Counted from the first letter of the stretch, positions 17,018 to 25,718 are shown. The stretch: DNA of 64,000 nucleotides from Variovorax paradoxus (GCF_902712855.1 NZ_LR743508.1:1364001-1428000), one strand, 5' to 3'. Numbers and translations are program-made. Notes: generated by a model not told the origin, from the letters alone.

Positions 17018-17082
17018 GATGCCGGGTCCGGCCCACACACTTCTTTTTCTTCTTCCTCGATCTTCCAGGGAACGCTAGCAAC

Positions 17083-18963
17083 ATGGACCCCCGACTTCTC
17101 GACTACTACAACAAGGAGCTGGTCTACATGCGCGAGGCGGCGGGCGAGTTCGCCGCGTCGCATTCGAAGATCGCACGGCGGCTGGGCATGCACGGCACCG
17201 AAGTGGCCGACCCCTACGTGGAACGGTTGATCGAGTCGTTCAGCTTCCTGTCGGCGCGCATGCAGATCAAGCTCGACGCGGAGTTCCCGCGCTTCACGCA
17301 GCGGCTGCTCGAAGTGCTGTATCCCAACTACCTGAGCCCCACGCCGTCGATGGCGGTGGCGCAGCTGCATCCGAGCGTGAAGGAGGGCGACTTCACGCGC
17401 GGCTTCGTGGTGCCGCGCGGCACGGCCTTCCATGCGCGCGTGCCTGCGGGCGAGGAAACGCCGTGCGAGTTCCGCTCGAGCCAGGACGTGACGCTGTGGC
17501 CCATCGAAATTTCCGAAGCCAGGCTCACGGGCGCGCCGCCCGACATCCCTGCGCTGGAGCGCTACCTGCCGCCACATGTGCAGGTGGCGGGCGCCTTGCG
17601 CCTGAGGCTGCGCATCGTGGGCGAGATGAACTTCGCCACGCTGGCCGGTCTCGACCGCCTGCCCGTCTACCTGCGCGGCAACGAGCAGGTCGCATCGCAC
17701 CTGTTCGAGCTGCTGCACACCTCCGCCGTGGCCACCTTCACCGGCGAGCCCGGCAAGCTGGTGGACCGGCCGCATGTGGTGACCGAAGGCGCACTGGTGC
17801 ACGAGGGCCTCGGGCCGGGCGAAGGCCTGCTGCCGCTGGAGTGGAACACCTTCCACGGCCACAACCTGCTGCACGAATACTTCGCATGCCCGGAGCGCTT
17901 CTATTTCTTCACGCTCACCCAACTGGCGCCAGGGCTCGCGCGCGTGCGCGGCAAGGAGGCCGAGATCGTCGTCCTGCTGGGCAAGCCGCCGGGCGCGCTG
18001 GGTCCGCTGGTCGACGCAGGGCAGTTCGCCCTGTTCAGCACGCCGGTGGTCAACCTCTTCGAGCGCCGCACCGACCGCATCGAGCTCGACGAGGCGCAGC
18101 CCGAGTTCCACCTGGTGCCCGACCGCTCGCGGCCGCTCGACTTCGAGGTCTACACGGTGCAGCGCATCTCGGGCCACCAGATGCAGACCACCGCGGCGCT
18201 CGAATTCCGCCCGCTCTACCAGACGCTCAACGAGGACGAGGGCAACCATGGCCGCTATTTCTCGGTACGCCGCGAGCAGCGGCTGGTGTCGAACACTGCG
18301 CGCAAATACGGCACGCGCACGCCCTACATCGGCACCGAGGTGTTCCTTTCGCTGGTCGACCAGCACGAAGCGCCGTATCCGGAGAGCCTGCGCTATCTCT
18401 CGGTGAAGGCGTTGCTCACCAACCGCGACCTGCCGTGCCTGGTGCCGCGCAACGGGCATGCCGACCTGGCGGTGTCCGATTCGGTGCCGGTGTCGGCGGT
18501 GGGGCTCATTCGGCCGCCGAGCACGCCGAAGGCGCCCTTCGCGCAGCGCGAGATCGCGTGGCGGCTGATCCGCCAGCTGGGCTTCAACCACCTGCCGCTG
18601 GCCGGCCTGCCGCACCGGGAGGGCGCGCAGGCGCTGCGCGACATGCTGCGGTTGTTCGTCACTTCGGACAACGGCGTGCTCGGCCGGCAGATCGACAGCA
18701 TCGTGGGCTCGCGCATCGAACCGGTGACGCGTCGCCTGCCGGGCGCAGGGCCGCTGATCTACGGGCGCGGCGTGCAATGCACCTTGAGCGTCGACGAGGA
18801 GGGCTTCTCGGGCACCAGCCCCTACCTGCTGGGCCTGGTGCTGGAGCACTATCTCGCGCGGCACGTGAGCATCAACGTGTTCACTCAGACGGTGCTGGAG
18901 TCGATGCAGCGCGGCACCGTGGCCAGGTGGCCCGTGCGGATGGGCGGGCGCGGCATCGTCTGA
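17083..18963 (+). CDS. tssF: Type VI secretion baseplate subunit TssF
   Basis: A 626-residue protein, full length for the family. The N-terminus shows the classic TssF signature: LLDYYNKELVYMREAAGEFA, ADPYVERLIESFSFLSARMQ and EFPRFTQRLLEVLYPNYLSP. TssF with TssG forms the wedge of the T6SS baseplate. ATG 17083 follows an AGGGA site. It normally leads into tssG and then tssH, usually with overlaps, but here it runs directly into a convergent TetR gene 9 bp later. The 65-bp gap after tssE contains a T-rich run (17040-17056) after a small GC hairpin, so the two genes may not be tightly coupled. Confidence 0.95.
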   Translation: MDPRLLDYYNKELVYMREAAGEFAASHSKIARRLGMHGTEVADPYVERLIESFSFLSARMQIKLDAEFPRFTQRLLEVLYPNYLSPTPSMAVAQLHPSVKEGDFTRGFVVPRGTAFHARVPAGEETPCEFRSSQDVTLWPIEISEARLTGAPPDIPALERYLPPHVQVAGALRLRLRIVGEMNFATLAGLDRLPVYLRGNEQVASHLFELLHTSAVATFTGEPGKLVDRPHVVTEGALVHEGLGPGEGLLPLEWNTFHGHNLLHEYFACPERFYFFTLTQLAPGLARVRGKEAEIVVLLGKPPGALGPLVDAGQFALFSTPVVNLFERRTDRIELDEAQPEFHLVPDRSRPLDFEVYTVQRISGHQMQTTAALEFRPLYQTLNEDEGNHGRYFSVRREQRLVSNTARKYGTRTPYIGTEVFLSLVDQHEAPYPESLRYLSVKALLTNRDLPCLVPRNGHADLAVSDSVPVSAVGLIRPPSTPKAPFAQREIAWRLIRQLGFNHLPLAGLPHREGAQALRDMLRLFVTSDNGVLGRQIDSIVGSRIEPVTRRLPGAGPLIYGRGVQCTLSVDEEGFSGTSPYLLGLVLEHYLARHVSINVFTQTVLESMQRGTVARWPVRMGGRGIV

Positions 18964-18972
18964 CGGCGTGCT

Positions 18973-19563
18973 TCAGCGCTTCGGTGCCTTCCTGACAGGC
19001 CCCAGCGCCTGCTCGACCAGCCATCGCATCGCCGCGCGGACCTCCTTCGCATCGGCGCCCCCTTCGATTTCCAGCGCGGCCCGGTCGAAGGCGGCAGACA
19101 GCAGTTGCGACAGTGCATCGACCGAGACTTCGCCGCGTCCCATGCCGGCGCGCTTCAGGCCTTCGCGCAGCGAGTGCGCCGCATTGGCGTCGTCGATCGC
19201 CATGGCCTCGGCCATGCCCAGCACGGCGGGGCCGTCGATCAGCAGCAGCCGCGTGCGGCCCGGCACGGTCATCGCCTTCAGATAAGCCTCGCTGCCTTCG
19301 AGCAGGGCCTCGCGCGGGCCCAGCCGTTCGGGCGTGGCGGCCTCGATGTCCGCGGCCACCGCCATCGCTTCGCGCGCCAGCACCTGGCGGAACAGGTCGC
19401 GCTTGTCGGCGAAGTGGTGGTAGAGCGCGCCCCGCGTGATCCCTGCGGCAAGCACGATCTCTGGCGTGGACGTGGCGCTGTAGCCCTTGTCGACGAACAG
19501 GCCGCGCGCGGCCTCCAGCAGCGCAAGCCGGGTGGTTTCGGTTCGTTCTCGGTTCGTGGCCAT
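18973..19563 (-). CDS. TetR-family transcriptional regulator
   Basis: A 196-residue TetR-type repressor. The helix-turn-helix occupies about residues 10-55 (LLEAARGLFVDKGYSATST and GITRGALYHHFADKRDLF). The C-terminal domain is the ligand-binding part, with no recognisable substrate signature. ATG 19563 starts MATNRERTE. It is divergent from a VOC-family gene with two direct copies of a TetR-like operator in the 81-bp gap, so it most likely represses itself and that gene. Confidence 0.9.
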   Translation of the reverse strand: MATNRERTETTRLALLEAARGLFVDKGYSATSTPEIVLAAGITRGALYHHFADKRDLFRQVLAREAMAVAADIEAATPERLGPREALLEGSEAYLKAMTVPGRTRLLLIDGPAVLGMAEAMAIDDANAAHSLREGLKRAGMGRGEVSVDALSQLLSAAFDRAALEIEGGADAKEVRAAMRWLVEQALGPVRKAPKR

Positions 19564-19575
19564 GACGGGTAATTT

Positions 19576-19625
19576 ACATGCAGGCTGTCTGCAGTTAGCA
19601 TTCAACATGCAGGCAGTCTGTATGT
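19576..19625. promoter_or_regulatory. Two operator-like repeats between tetR and the VOC gene
   Basis: Two copies of ACATGCAGGC(t/a)GTCTG begin at 19576 and 19605, 29 bp apart. The second extends to TATGT at 19625 and forms a quasi-palindrome with arms ACATnCAG and CTGnATGT. Position between divergent start codons, high similarity and symmetry suggest the binding sites of the adjacent TetR protein. Confidence 0.65.
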
Positions 19626-19644
19626 TTTTCGAAAGGACGAGACC

Positions 19645-20073
19645 ATGAAAGTCACGAGCTACTACCCCATCGTCATGACCGGCAACGTCGCCGGCACCGC
19701 CGCCTTTTACCAGTCGCACTTCGGCTTCGTGCCGCTCTTCACCAGCGACTGGTATGTGCACCTGCAGCTGGAAGACAACCCCTCGGTGAACCTCGCCGTG
19801 CTCGACGGCAGCCACGAGACCATTCCGGAGGCGGCCCGCGGTCAGGTGGCGGGCGGGCTGCTGCTGAATTTCGAGGTGGACGACCCGGACGCCGTGCACG
19901 AGCGGCTGCAGGCGGCGGGCCTGCCGATCCTGCTGCCGCTGCGCGACGAGGCCTTCGGACAGCGGCATTTCATCACCCGCGATCCGAACGGGGTGCTGAT
20001 CGACATCATCAAGCCGATCCCGCCGTCGGCCGAGTTCGCGCAGCAGTACGAACCCGGCGCGCTGCCGGCCTGA
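19645..20073 (+). CDS. VOC-family protein (glyoxalase/bleomycin resistance fold)
   Basis: A 142-residue protein of the vicinal oxygen chelate fold. It starts MKVTSYYPIVMTGNVAGTAAFYQ, continues with a HFGFVPLFTSDWYVHLQL strand-helix unit, and ends with FGQRHFITRDPNGVLIDIIKP, the characteristic last beta-strand carrying a metal-type Asp. Possible activities are glyoxalase-like conversion or binding of a toxic compound; sequence alone does not decide. AAAGGACGAGACC precedes the ATG. It is divergent from and probably repressed by the TetR gene. Confidence 0.85.
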   Translation: MKVTSYYPIVMTGNVAGTAAFYQSHFGFVPLFTSDWYVHLQLEDNPSVNLAVLDGSHETIPEAARGQVAGGLLLNFEVDDPDAVHERLQAAGLPILLPLRDEAFGQRHFITRDPNGVLIDIIKPIPPSAEFAQQYEPGALPA

Positions 20074-20079
20074 GGCCGC

Positions 20080-21954
20080 TCAGGCGCGCAGGGCCTCGTC
20101 CTCGTCCAGGCTGTCGCCCAGGAAGCCGCCGCTCTGGTGCGCCCACAGCCGGGCGTAGAGACCGCCCTTGGCCATCAGCGTGCGGTGGTCGCCTTCTTCG
20201 ACCACGCGGCCTTCGTCGAGCACGATGAGCCGGTCCATCGCCGCGATGGTCGACAGCCGGTGCGCAATGGCGATCACCGTCTTGCCTTCCATCAGCGTGT
20301 ACAGGCTCTGCTGGATGGCCGCCTCGACCTCGGAGTCGAGCGCGCTGGTGGCCTCGTCGAGCAACAGGATCGGCGCGTCCTTCAGCATCACGCGCGCAAT
20401 GGCCACGCGCTGGCGCTGTCCGCCCGACAGCTTCACGCCGCGCTCACCCACGTGCGCCTCGTAGCCGCGCCGGCCGCTCGCGTCGCCCAGCGTCTGGATG
20501 AAGTCGTGGGCCTCGGCGCGCCTGGCGGCGGCCTCGATCTGCGGATGCGTCGCGTCGGGCCGGCCATAGGCGATGTTGTCGGCCACCGAGCGGTGCATCA
20601 GCGAGGTGTCCTGCGTGACCATGCCGATGTGGCTGCGCAGCGAATCCTGCGTGACGTGCGCGATGTCTTGCCCGTCGATCACGATCCGCCCGCTTTCCAG
20701 GTCGTGGAAGCGCAGCAGCAGGTTCACCAGCGTCGACTTTCCCGCGCCCGAGCGGCCGACCAGGCCGATCTTCTCGCCGGGCTTCACCGTGAGGTTCAGG
20801 TCGTCGATCACGCGCCGGCCCCCTTCGTCATCGCCCAGGCCGTAGCGGAAGCTCGCGTGCTCGAAGCGGACTTCGCCGCGCGGCACCGCCAGCACCGTGG
20901 CGTCGGCCGCGTCGAGCACGGTGCGCGGACGCGACAGCGTCTTCATGCCGTCCTGCACCGTGCCGATGTTCTCGAACAGGCTGGTCATTTCCCACATGAT
21001 CCAGTGCGACATGCCCTGCAGCCGCAGCGCCATCGCCGTGGCTGCGGCCACGGTGCCCACGCCGACCGCGCCGTGCGACCACAGCCAGAGCGCCATGCCC
21101 GCCATCCCGGCCGTGAGGCCCATGCTCAGCGTGTGGTTGACGATCTCGAAGGCGCTCACCAGGCGCATCTGCCCGTAGCCGGTCTTCATGAAGTCGCGCA
21201 TCGCGTCGCGTGCGAAGCCGGCCTCGCGCTGCGTGTGCGAGAACAGCTTGACCGTCGCGATGTTGGTGTAGGCGTCGGTCACGCGGCCGGTCATGAGCGC
21301 GCGGGCGTCGGCCTGCGCCTTGCCGACCTTGCCCAGGCGCGGCACGAAGTACGCGAGCGACGCGATGTACAGCACCAGCCAGATCACGAAAGGCCACACC
21401 AGCTGCGCGTCGAGCACGCCCACCAGGATGATCATCGTGGCCACGTACACGCCCATCGCGACCAGCACGTCGGCCAGCACGAACACGGTGTCGCGCACCG
21501 CCAGCGCGGTCTGCATCACCTTGGCCGTGATGCGGCCGGCGAATTCGTCCTGGTAGAAGGCCATGCTCTGGCCCAGCATCAGCCGGTGGAAGTTCCAGCG
21601 CAGGCGCATCGGCAGGTTCACCGCCAGCGTCTGGTGCTTGACGATCGTCTGCAGCGCCACCACGCCGATGCTGATCACGAGGAATGCGGCCAGCCACAGC
21701 AGCGTGTCGCCGCGCTCGGCCCACAGCCGCGACGGCACCTGCCCGCCGAGCCAGTCGACGACCCGCCCGAGGATCGCGAACAGCGCCGCCTCGAAGGTCG
21801 ACATCAGCGCGGTCAGCAGCGCCATCACCGCGATCTTGCCGCGCACGCCATGCGTGCAGGCCCAGAGGAAGGCGAGGAAGCCCTGAGGCGGCAGCGCCGG
21901 CTCGGCGGCGGGGTAGGGCTGGAGCAGTTTTTCGAAGAAACGGAACAAGGACAC
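20080..21954 (-). CDS. ABC exporter, fused membrane and ATPase domains
   Basis: A 624-residue half-transporter of the MsbA/multidrug type. Six membrane helices fill about residues 25-310, and the ATPase follows: Walker A GRSGAGKST, Q-loop VTQDTSLM, signature LSGGQRQR, Walker B ILLLDEATSAL and the H-loop IAHRLST. It should act as a homodimer in the inner membrane. It starts with GTG 21954 with GGGAG just upstream. It lies 15 bp downstream of the LysR gene on the same strand, which may be cotranscription by proximity. Substrate unknown. Confidence 0.9.
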   Translation of the reverse strand: MSLFRFFEKLLQPYPAAEPALPPQGFLAFLWACTHGVRGKIAVMALLTALMSTFEAALFAILGRVVDWLGGQVPSRLWAERGDTLLWLAAFLVISIGVVALQTIVKHQTLAVNLPMRLRWNFHRLMLGQSMAFYQDEFAGRITAKVMQTALAVRDTVFVLADVLVAMGVYVATMIILVGVLDAQLVWPFVIWLVLYIASLAYFVPRLGKVGKAQADARALMTGRVTDAYTNIATVKLFSHTQREAGFARDAMRDFMKTGYGQMRLVSAFEIVNHTLSMGLTAGMAGMALWLWSHGAVGVGTVAAATAMALRLQGMSHWIMWEMTSLFENIGTVQDGMKTLSRPRTVLDAADATVLAVPRGEVRFEHASFRYGLGDDEGGRRVIDDLNLTVKPGEKIGLVGRSGAGKSTLVNLLLRFHDLESGRIVIDGQDIAHVTQDSLRSHIGMVTQDTSLMHRSVADNIAYGRPDATHPQIEAAARRAEAHDFIQTLGDASGRRGYEAHVGERGVKLSGGQRQRVAIARVMLKDAPILLLDEATSALDSEVEAAIQQSLYTLMEGKTVIAIAHRLSTIAAMDRLIVLDEGRVVEEGDHRTLMAKGGLYARLWAHQSGGFLGDSLDEDEALRA

Positions 21955-21969
21955 GGTCTCCCAGAGAGC

Positions 21970-22938
21970 TCAGGACTTTAGCCGTGCCGGCATGACCTTG
22001 CCCCGAAAAGGTGCGTTCCGCGGCGCTTTCGCGAAAGCCTTGGCCGGCTCCCCGGTGCCCAGCCGCTCGCTCAGGAAGTCGATGAACGTGCGCAGCTTGG
22101 GCGACATGTATTGACGGCTCGTGTACACCGCGAACAGCGTGACCGGTGTCGCCTCGAACTCCGGCAGCACCCGCACCAGCCGGCCCTGCGCCAAATCGTC
22201 GTCGATCAGCCACAGCGGCATGAAGGCGATGCCCATGTCCGCATGCACCGCGTGCAGCGTGAGCGTGGTGTCGTCGGAGCGCATGGACGGCGCGAGCCGC
22301 AGCGCGAACATGCGCCCGCCCGGCCCCTTCAGCGCGAGGTTCTCCAGGTTGACGTAGCTCGGCACGATGGCGCCCAGCCGGGCCAGGTCGGCAGGCAGGG
22401 CGGGCGGGCCGCCCCGGCGCGCCAGGTAGGCGGGCGTGCCCGCAAGGAAGAAGGGCACGCGGCACAGCGGCCGGGCGATGAGCGCGGGCGAAGGCTCCTG
22501 CGTGGCGCGCAGTGCCAGGTCGTAGCCGTCGGCGGCGAGGTCGACCTTGCGGTTTTCCAGGTGCATGTCGACGAGCACCTCGGGATACTTCTCGCGGTAG
22601 TCGGCCAGCACGCGCGCGAAGCGCGGCGTCGCGCACCACACGGGCGCGCTTACCTTGAGCTGGCCGCGCGGCGTGTCTCGCGTCTGCCCGATGGCGGCCT
22701 CGGCCGCATCGAGCAGGTCGAGCGCGCGGCGGCTCTGCTCGTACCAGGCGGTGCCGGCCTCGGTCAGGCTCAGATGCCGGCTCGAGCGGTGCAGCAGCCG
22801 CGCGCCGAGCGATTTCTCCAGCTGCGCCACGTGTTTGCTGGCCATCGGCGCCGACAGGCCCAGCCGCTCTGCCGCAGCCACGAAGCTGCCGGCCTCCACC
22901 ACTTCGCGAAACACCCGCAGGCTGGTCATCCGGTCCAT
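21970..22938 (-). CDS. LysR-family transcriptional regulator
   Basis: A 322-residue LysR protein. The N-terminal helix-turn-helix is clear (FREVVEAGSFVAAAERLGLSAP, then ASKHVAQLEKSLGARLLHR), followed by a periplasmic-binding-like effector domain. The start is ATG 22938 with AAAGG upstream; 15 more in-frame codons are possible but lack a ribosome site. It is divergent from the DODA-type dioxygenase gene, a pairing seen often, and two inverted repeats lie in between, so it probably controls that gene. Confidence 0.9.
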   Translation of the reverse strand: MDRMTSLRVFREVVEAGSFVAAAERLGLSAPMASKHVAQLEKSLGARLLHRSSRHLSLTEAGTAWYEQSRRALDLLDAAEAAIGQTRDTPRGQLKVSAPVWCATPRFARVLADYREKYPEVLVDMHLENRKVDLAADGYDLALRATQEPSPALIARPLCRVPFFLAGTPAYLARRGGPPALPADLARLGAIVPSYVNLENLALKGPGGRMFALRLAPSMRSDDTTLTLHAVHADMGIAFMPLWLIDDDLAQGRLVRVLPEFEATPVTLFAVYTSRQYMSPKLRTFIDFLSERLGTGEPAKAFAKAPRNAPFRGKVMPARLKS

Positions 22939-22956
22939 GCAAACACCTTTCAAGAT

Positions 22957-23012
22957 TTCCTGTGAGGAACTGATTCGATGCATCGTAGCCTGTCGATTTC
23001 TTTATAGGAAAT
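22957..23012. promoter_or_regulatory. Two LysR-box-like inverted repeats
   Basis: TTCCT-GTG-AGGAA at 22957-22969 and ATTTC-TTTATAG-GAAAT at 22996-23012 are both perfect inverted repeats, centred about 41 bp apart. They share TTTC/GGAA arms and have the T-N11-A look of LysR boxes. Their position between lysR and the dioxygenase fits a recognition site plus an activation site. Confidence 0.6.
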
Positions 23013-23049
23013 GTCTACAGTCGATGCAAAGCCTTCAAGGAGCATCGAC

Positions 23050-23889
23050 TTGACCCACGACGACACCCGCACAGCGCAATCGCGCCTGCCCACCTACTTC
23101 ATTTCGCACGGCGGCGGCCCCTGGCCCTGGATGAAGAAGGAAATGGGCCCGACCTACGACCAGCTCGCCGCCTCGCTGGCCGACATGCCGCGCCAGATCG
23201 GCCGCACGCCCAGCGCCATCCTCATGGTGTCGGCCCACTGGGAGGCGCCGGTCTTCGCCGTGCAGGGCAACCCCAGGCCGCCCATGATCTACGACTACGG
23301 CGGCTTCCCGGCCCACACCTATGAGGTGCACTACGACGCGCCTGGCTCACCTGAGCTGGCGCAGCGCGTGCAGTCGCTGATCGCCGCGGCGGGCCTGCCG
23401 GTGCAGGTCGATCCCGAGCGCGGCTACGACCACGGCATGTTCTCGCCGATGGCCGCCATCTATCCGAAGGCCGACGTGCCGGTGGTACAGCTGTCGCTGC
23501 GCCGCGGGCTCGACCCTGCCGAGCATCTCGCGCTGGGCCGTGCCATTGCGCCGTTGCGCGACGAGAACGTGCTGATCGTCGGCAGCGGCCTGAGCTATCA
23601 CAACCTGCGCAACTTCGGACCGCAGGCGCACGGCGTGTCGAAGGCATTCGACGAATGGCTCGACGCGACCGTGACCCGGGGCTCGTCGAGCGAGCGCAGC
23701 GCGCAGTTGCTCGACTGGGCGTCGGCACCCTCGGCCCGCATGGCGCACCCGCGCGAAGAGCATCTGATTCCTCTGATGGTGGCCGTCGGCGCCGCGGAGG
23801 CCGACGCCGGCGAGCGCGTCTATCACGAGGAAGCCTTCATGGGCGGGCTCGTGGTGTCGAGCTTCCGCTTCGGCGAAGCGGCCGCCTGA
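23050..23889 (+). CDS. Class III extradiol dioxygenase, DODA/YgiD type
   Basis: A 279-residue non-heme iron enzyme of the LigB/DODA superfamily. Metal-site motifs are FISHGGGPWPW, VSAHWEAP and GYDHGMFSP, with a later YHNLR. E. coli YgiD, the closest known type, opens DOPA; plant DODA makes betalamic acid. I chose a TTG start at 23050: AAGGAG lies seven bases upstream. The ATG at 23011 has its only ribosome-like bases almost touching it and would overlap the second LysR site. The divergent lysR is its likely regulator. Confidence 0.88.
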   Translation: MTHDDTRTAQSRLPTYFISHGGGPWPWMKKEMGPTYDQLAASLADMPRQIGRTPSAILMVSAHWEAPVFAVQGNPRPPMIYDYGGFPAHTYEVHYDAPGSPELAQRVQSLIAAAGLPVQVDPERGYDHGMFSPMAAIYPKADVPVVQLSLRRGLDPAEHLALGRAIAPLRDENVLIVGSGLSYHNLRNFGPQAHGVSKAFDEWLDATVTRGSSSERSAQLLDWASAPSARMAHPREEHLIPLMVAVGAAEADAGERVYHEEAFMGGLVVSSFRFGEAAA

Positions 23890-23932
23890 TCGGGCGCAAC
23901 GGACGCCAAAAAAACGAAAAGGCGCGACCGGT

Positions 23933-24664
23933 TCAGTCTTCGAACAGGTTGCGCTGGATCTGGTCCAGGTGCTGGACCAGCATGCGCTGCGCACCGGCTT
24001 CGTCGCGGTCGCGCAGCGCATCGACCAGCGCGCGGTGCTGCCGCTCGTACTGCGCGCGCCGCTCGCCGGTGAGCGACTTGGCCTTGAGCCGCCCCCATTC
24101 CCCCTGGTCGCGCACACGCTGCGTCAGCTCCAGGATGTGCACGAAGAAGCCATTGTGCGTGGCGACCGCCAGCGCCTTGTGCAGCTCGCCGTCCCAGTGT
24201 TCGAAGCCCTCGATGGTCTCGGCCGCCTCCGACTGCTCGATGCAGTTCTGCATCACCGCAAAGTCGGCGCCCGTGGCGTTGCGAACGATCAGCGACGGCA
24301 TCAGCGGCTCGATCAGCCGGCGCGCGACCATCAGTTCGGCCGGACTCACGTTGACGTGAAGCGAGGGCAGCGCCGGCACGGCTTCGGCTGGCGCCGGTGC
24401 AGCCGCGCCTGCGGCCACGAAGGTGCCGCTGCCCACCGTCTGCGTGATCAGCCCACGCTCGCGAAACCCTGACAGCACGCGCCGCACCGCGCCGCGCGAC
24501 GCACCGAAGCGCTCGCTCAGCTCGCGTTCGGCGGGCAGCTTCACGCCCGCCTGCAGCGCACCGCTGGCGATGCCCTCGCGCAGGTAGCGCGACAGCGCCT
24601 TCGCGCCCTCGGCCTTCGGCTGCAGGGCTGTCGATGCGGTCGCGTCCGCTGATGCTTCGCTCAT
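23933..24664 (-). CDS. GntR/FadR-family regulator (FCD domain)
   Basis: A 243-residue repressor or activator. The N-terminal GntR winged helix spans about residues 18-85 (LPAERELSERFGASRGAVRRVL and QTVGSGTFV), and the all-helical C-terminal FCD domain has the metal/ligand-site pattern LHKALAVATHN and QYERQHRALVDAL. FCD regulators usually bind small carboxylates. It is divergent from the FAH gene that begins a catabolic operon, and AATTGGT repeats in the gap are probably its operator. Confidence 0.9.
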   Translation of the reverse strand: MSEASADATASTALQPKAEGAKALSRYLREGIASGALQAGVKLPAERELSERFGASRGAVRRVLSGFRERGLITQTVGSGTFVAAGAAAPAPAEAVPALPSLHVNVSPAELMVARRLIEPLMPSLIVRNATGADFAVMQNCIEQSEAAETIEGFEHWDGELHKALAVATHNGFFVHILELTQRVRDQGEWGRLKAKSLTGERRAQYERQHRALVDALRDRDEAGAQRMLVQHLDQIQRNLFED

Positions 24665-24694
24665 TCACCGCCCCCGTGGGATGTTGTTAGCAGT

Positions 24695-24726
24695 ACCAAT
24701 TGGTCTGGATATTTGCGCAATTGGTA
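24695..24726. promoter_or_regulatory. GntR operator candidate: ACCAATTGGT plus a second AATTGGT copy
   Basis: ACCAATTGGT at 24695-24704 is a perfect 10-bp palindrome. AATTGGT recurs at 24720-24726 (the last base differs by an added A), 21 bp on, which is two helical turns. The region is conspicuously AT-rich for this genome and sits between gntR and the operon it faces. Confidence 0.65.
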
Positions 24727-24807
24727 TTGATGATGGTTCATTTTGGTTCTACATTGCGTTTCCCGCAACCGTCCTATTCTGCCGTCGCGACGACGCCTTC
24801 CATTCCC

Positions 24808-25686
24808 ATGAAATTCGCATCCGTTTCCATTGCCGATCGCGCCGTTCCCGTGCTGGTCGATACGCAGGCCGAGCGCTTCTGGCCGATCGCCGAGCTGGTG
24901 CCCGGCTTCGGCGGCGACCTTGTCGACCTGATCTCCGGCTTTGCCGACCTGAAGAACCAATTGGTCGCCAAGGGCGAAGGCCAGCCACTGGCCGGCGCCA
25001 AGGTGCTGGCGCCCGTCGCGCATCCCCGGCGCAACATCTTCTGCGTGGGCAAGAACTACGCCGAACACGCCGCCGAGTTCAGCAAGTCGGGCTTCGACAG
25101 CAGCGCCAAGGACGGGGAGCACGCCCCCGAGGCGCCCGTGGTGTTCACCAAGCCCTTCACATCGGTGATCGGTCCCGGCGACGTCATCCCGCCGCATGCG
25201 GACGTGGTGAAACAGCTCGACTACGAGGCCGAGCTCACCATCGTCATCGGCAAGGGCGGCCGCGGCATCAGGAAGGCCGACGCGCTCGACCATGTGTTCG
25301 GCTACACCATCGTCAACGACGTGACCGCGCGCGACCTGCAGAAGCTGCACCGCCAATGGTTCCTCGGCAAGGCGCTCGACGGCTTCTGCCCCATGGGCCC
25401 GTACCTGGTGACGGCCGACGAGTTCGACGCCGCCGACCTCGACGTGAAGTGCTGGGTCAACGGCGAACTGCGCCAGAACGCCAACACCGCGCAGCTGATC
25501 TTCGACATCCCGACATTGATCGAGACCATCTCCGCCGGCATCACGCTCATGCCGGGCGACCTGATCGCGACCGGCACGCCGGCCGGCGTGGGCATCGGCT
25601 TCACGCCGCCGAAGTTTCTGCGCTCGGGCGACACGGTGCGCATCGAGATCGAGCACCTCGGCGTGCTGGAAAACACGGTCGGCTGA
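24808..25686 (+). CDS. Fumarylacetoacetate hydrolase-family protein
   Basis: A 292-residue FAH-superfamily enzyme. It has the core motifs FCVGKNYAEH, a metal-binding DYEAELTIVIG strand, NDVTARDLQ, and IATGTPAGVG in the C-terminal third. Members hydrolyse or decarboxylate acylpyruvates and related diketo acids at the end of aromatic or sugar acid pathways. ATG 24808 begins MKFASVSIAD at the conserved N-terminus; upstream in-frame ATGs lie within the operator region. It opens the operon controlled by the divergent GntR gene; its own sequence contains a further ACCAATTGGT at 24956-24965. Confidence 0.9.
   Translation: MKFASVSIADRAVPVLVDTQAERFWPIAELVPGFGGDLVDLISGFADLKNQLVAKGEGQPLAGAKVLAPVAHPRRNIFCVGKNYAEHAAEFSKSGFDSSAKDGEHAPEAPVVFTKPFTSVIGPGDVIPPHADVVKQLDYEAELTIVIGKGGRGIRKADALDHVFGYTIVNDVTARDLQKLHRQWFLGKALDGFCPMGPYLVTADEFDAADLDVKCWVNGELRQNANTAQLIFDIPTLIETISAGITLMPGDLIATGTPAGVGIGFTPPKFLRSGDTVRIEIEHLGVLENTVG
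24956..24965. promoter_or_regulatory. Intragenic ACCAATTGGT copy in the FAH gene
   Basis: A second perfect copy of the 10-bp palindrome found in the gntR promoter region, 261 bp downstream and inside the coding sequence. It may serve as an auxiliary (looping) site for the GntR protein. Confidence 0.4.
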
Positions 25687-25718
25687 CAGCGACGCCAGGA
25701 AAAAAAAGGAGACAAGCC

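Noticed and set aside
20137..21981. 614-codon plus-strand frame opposite the ABC exporter
   Set aside because: His/Arg/Val-rich shadow of the transporter; all ABC motifs are on the minus strand.
23011..23049. ATG 23011 as start of the DODA-type gene
   Set aside because: The possible ribosome bases are only two bases away, the ATG lies within an inverted repeat, and TTG 23050 has a strong AAGGAG at proper spacing.
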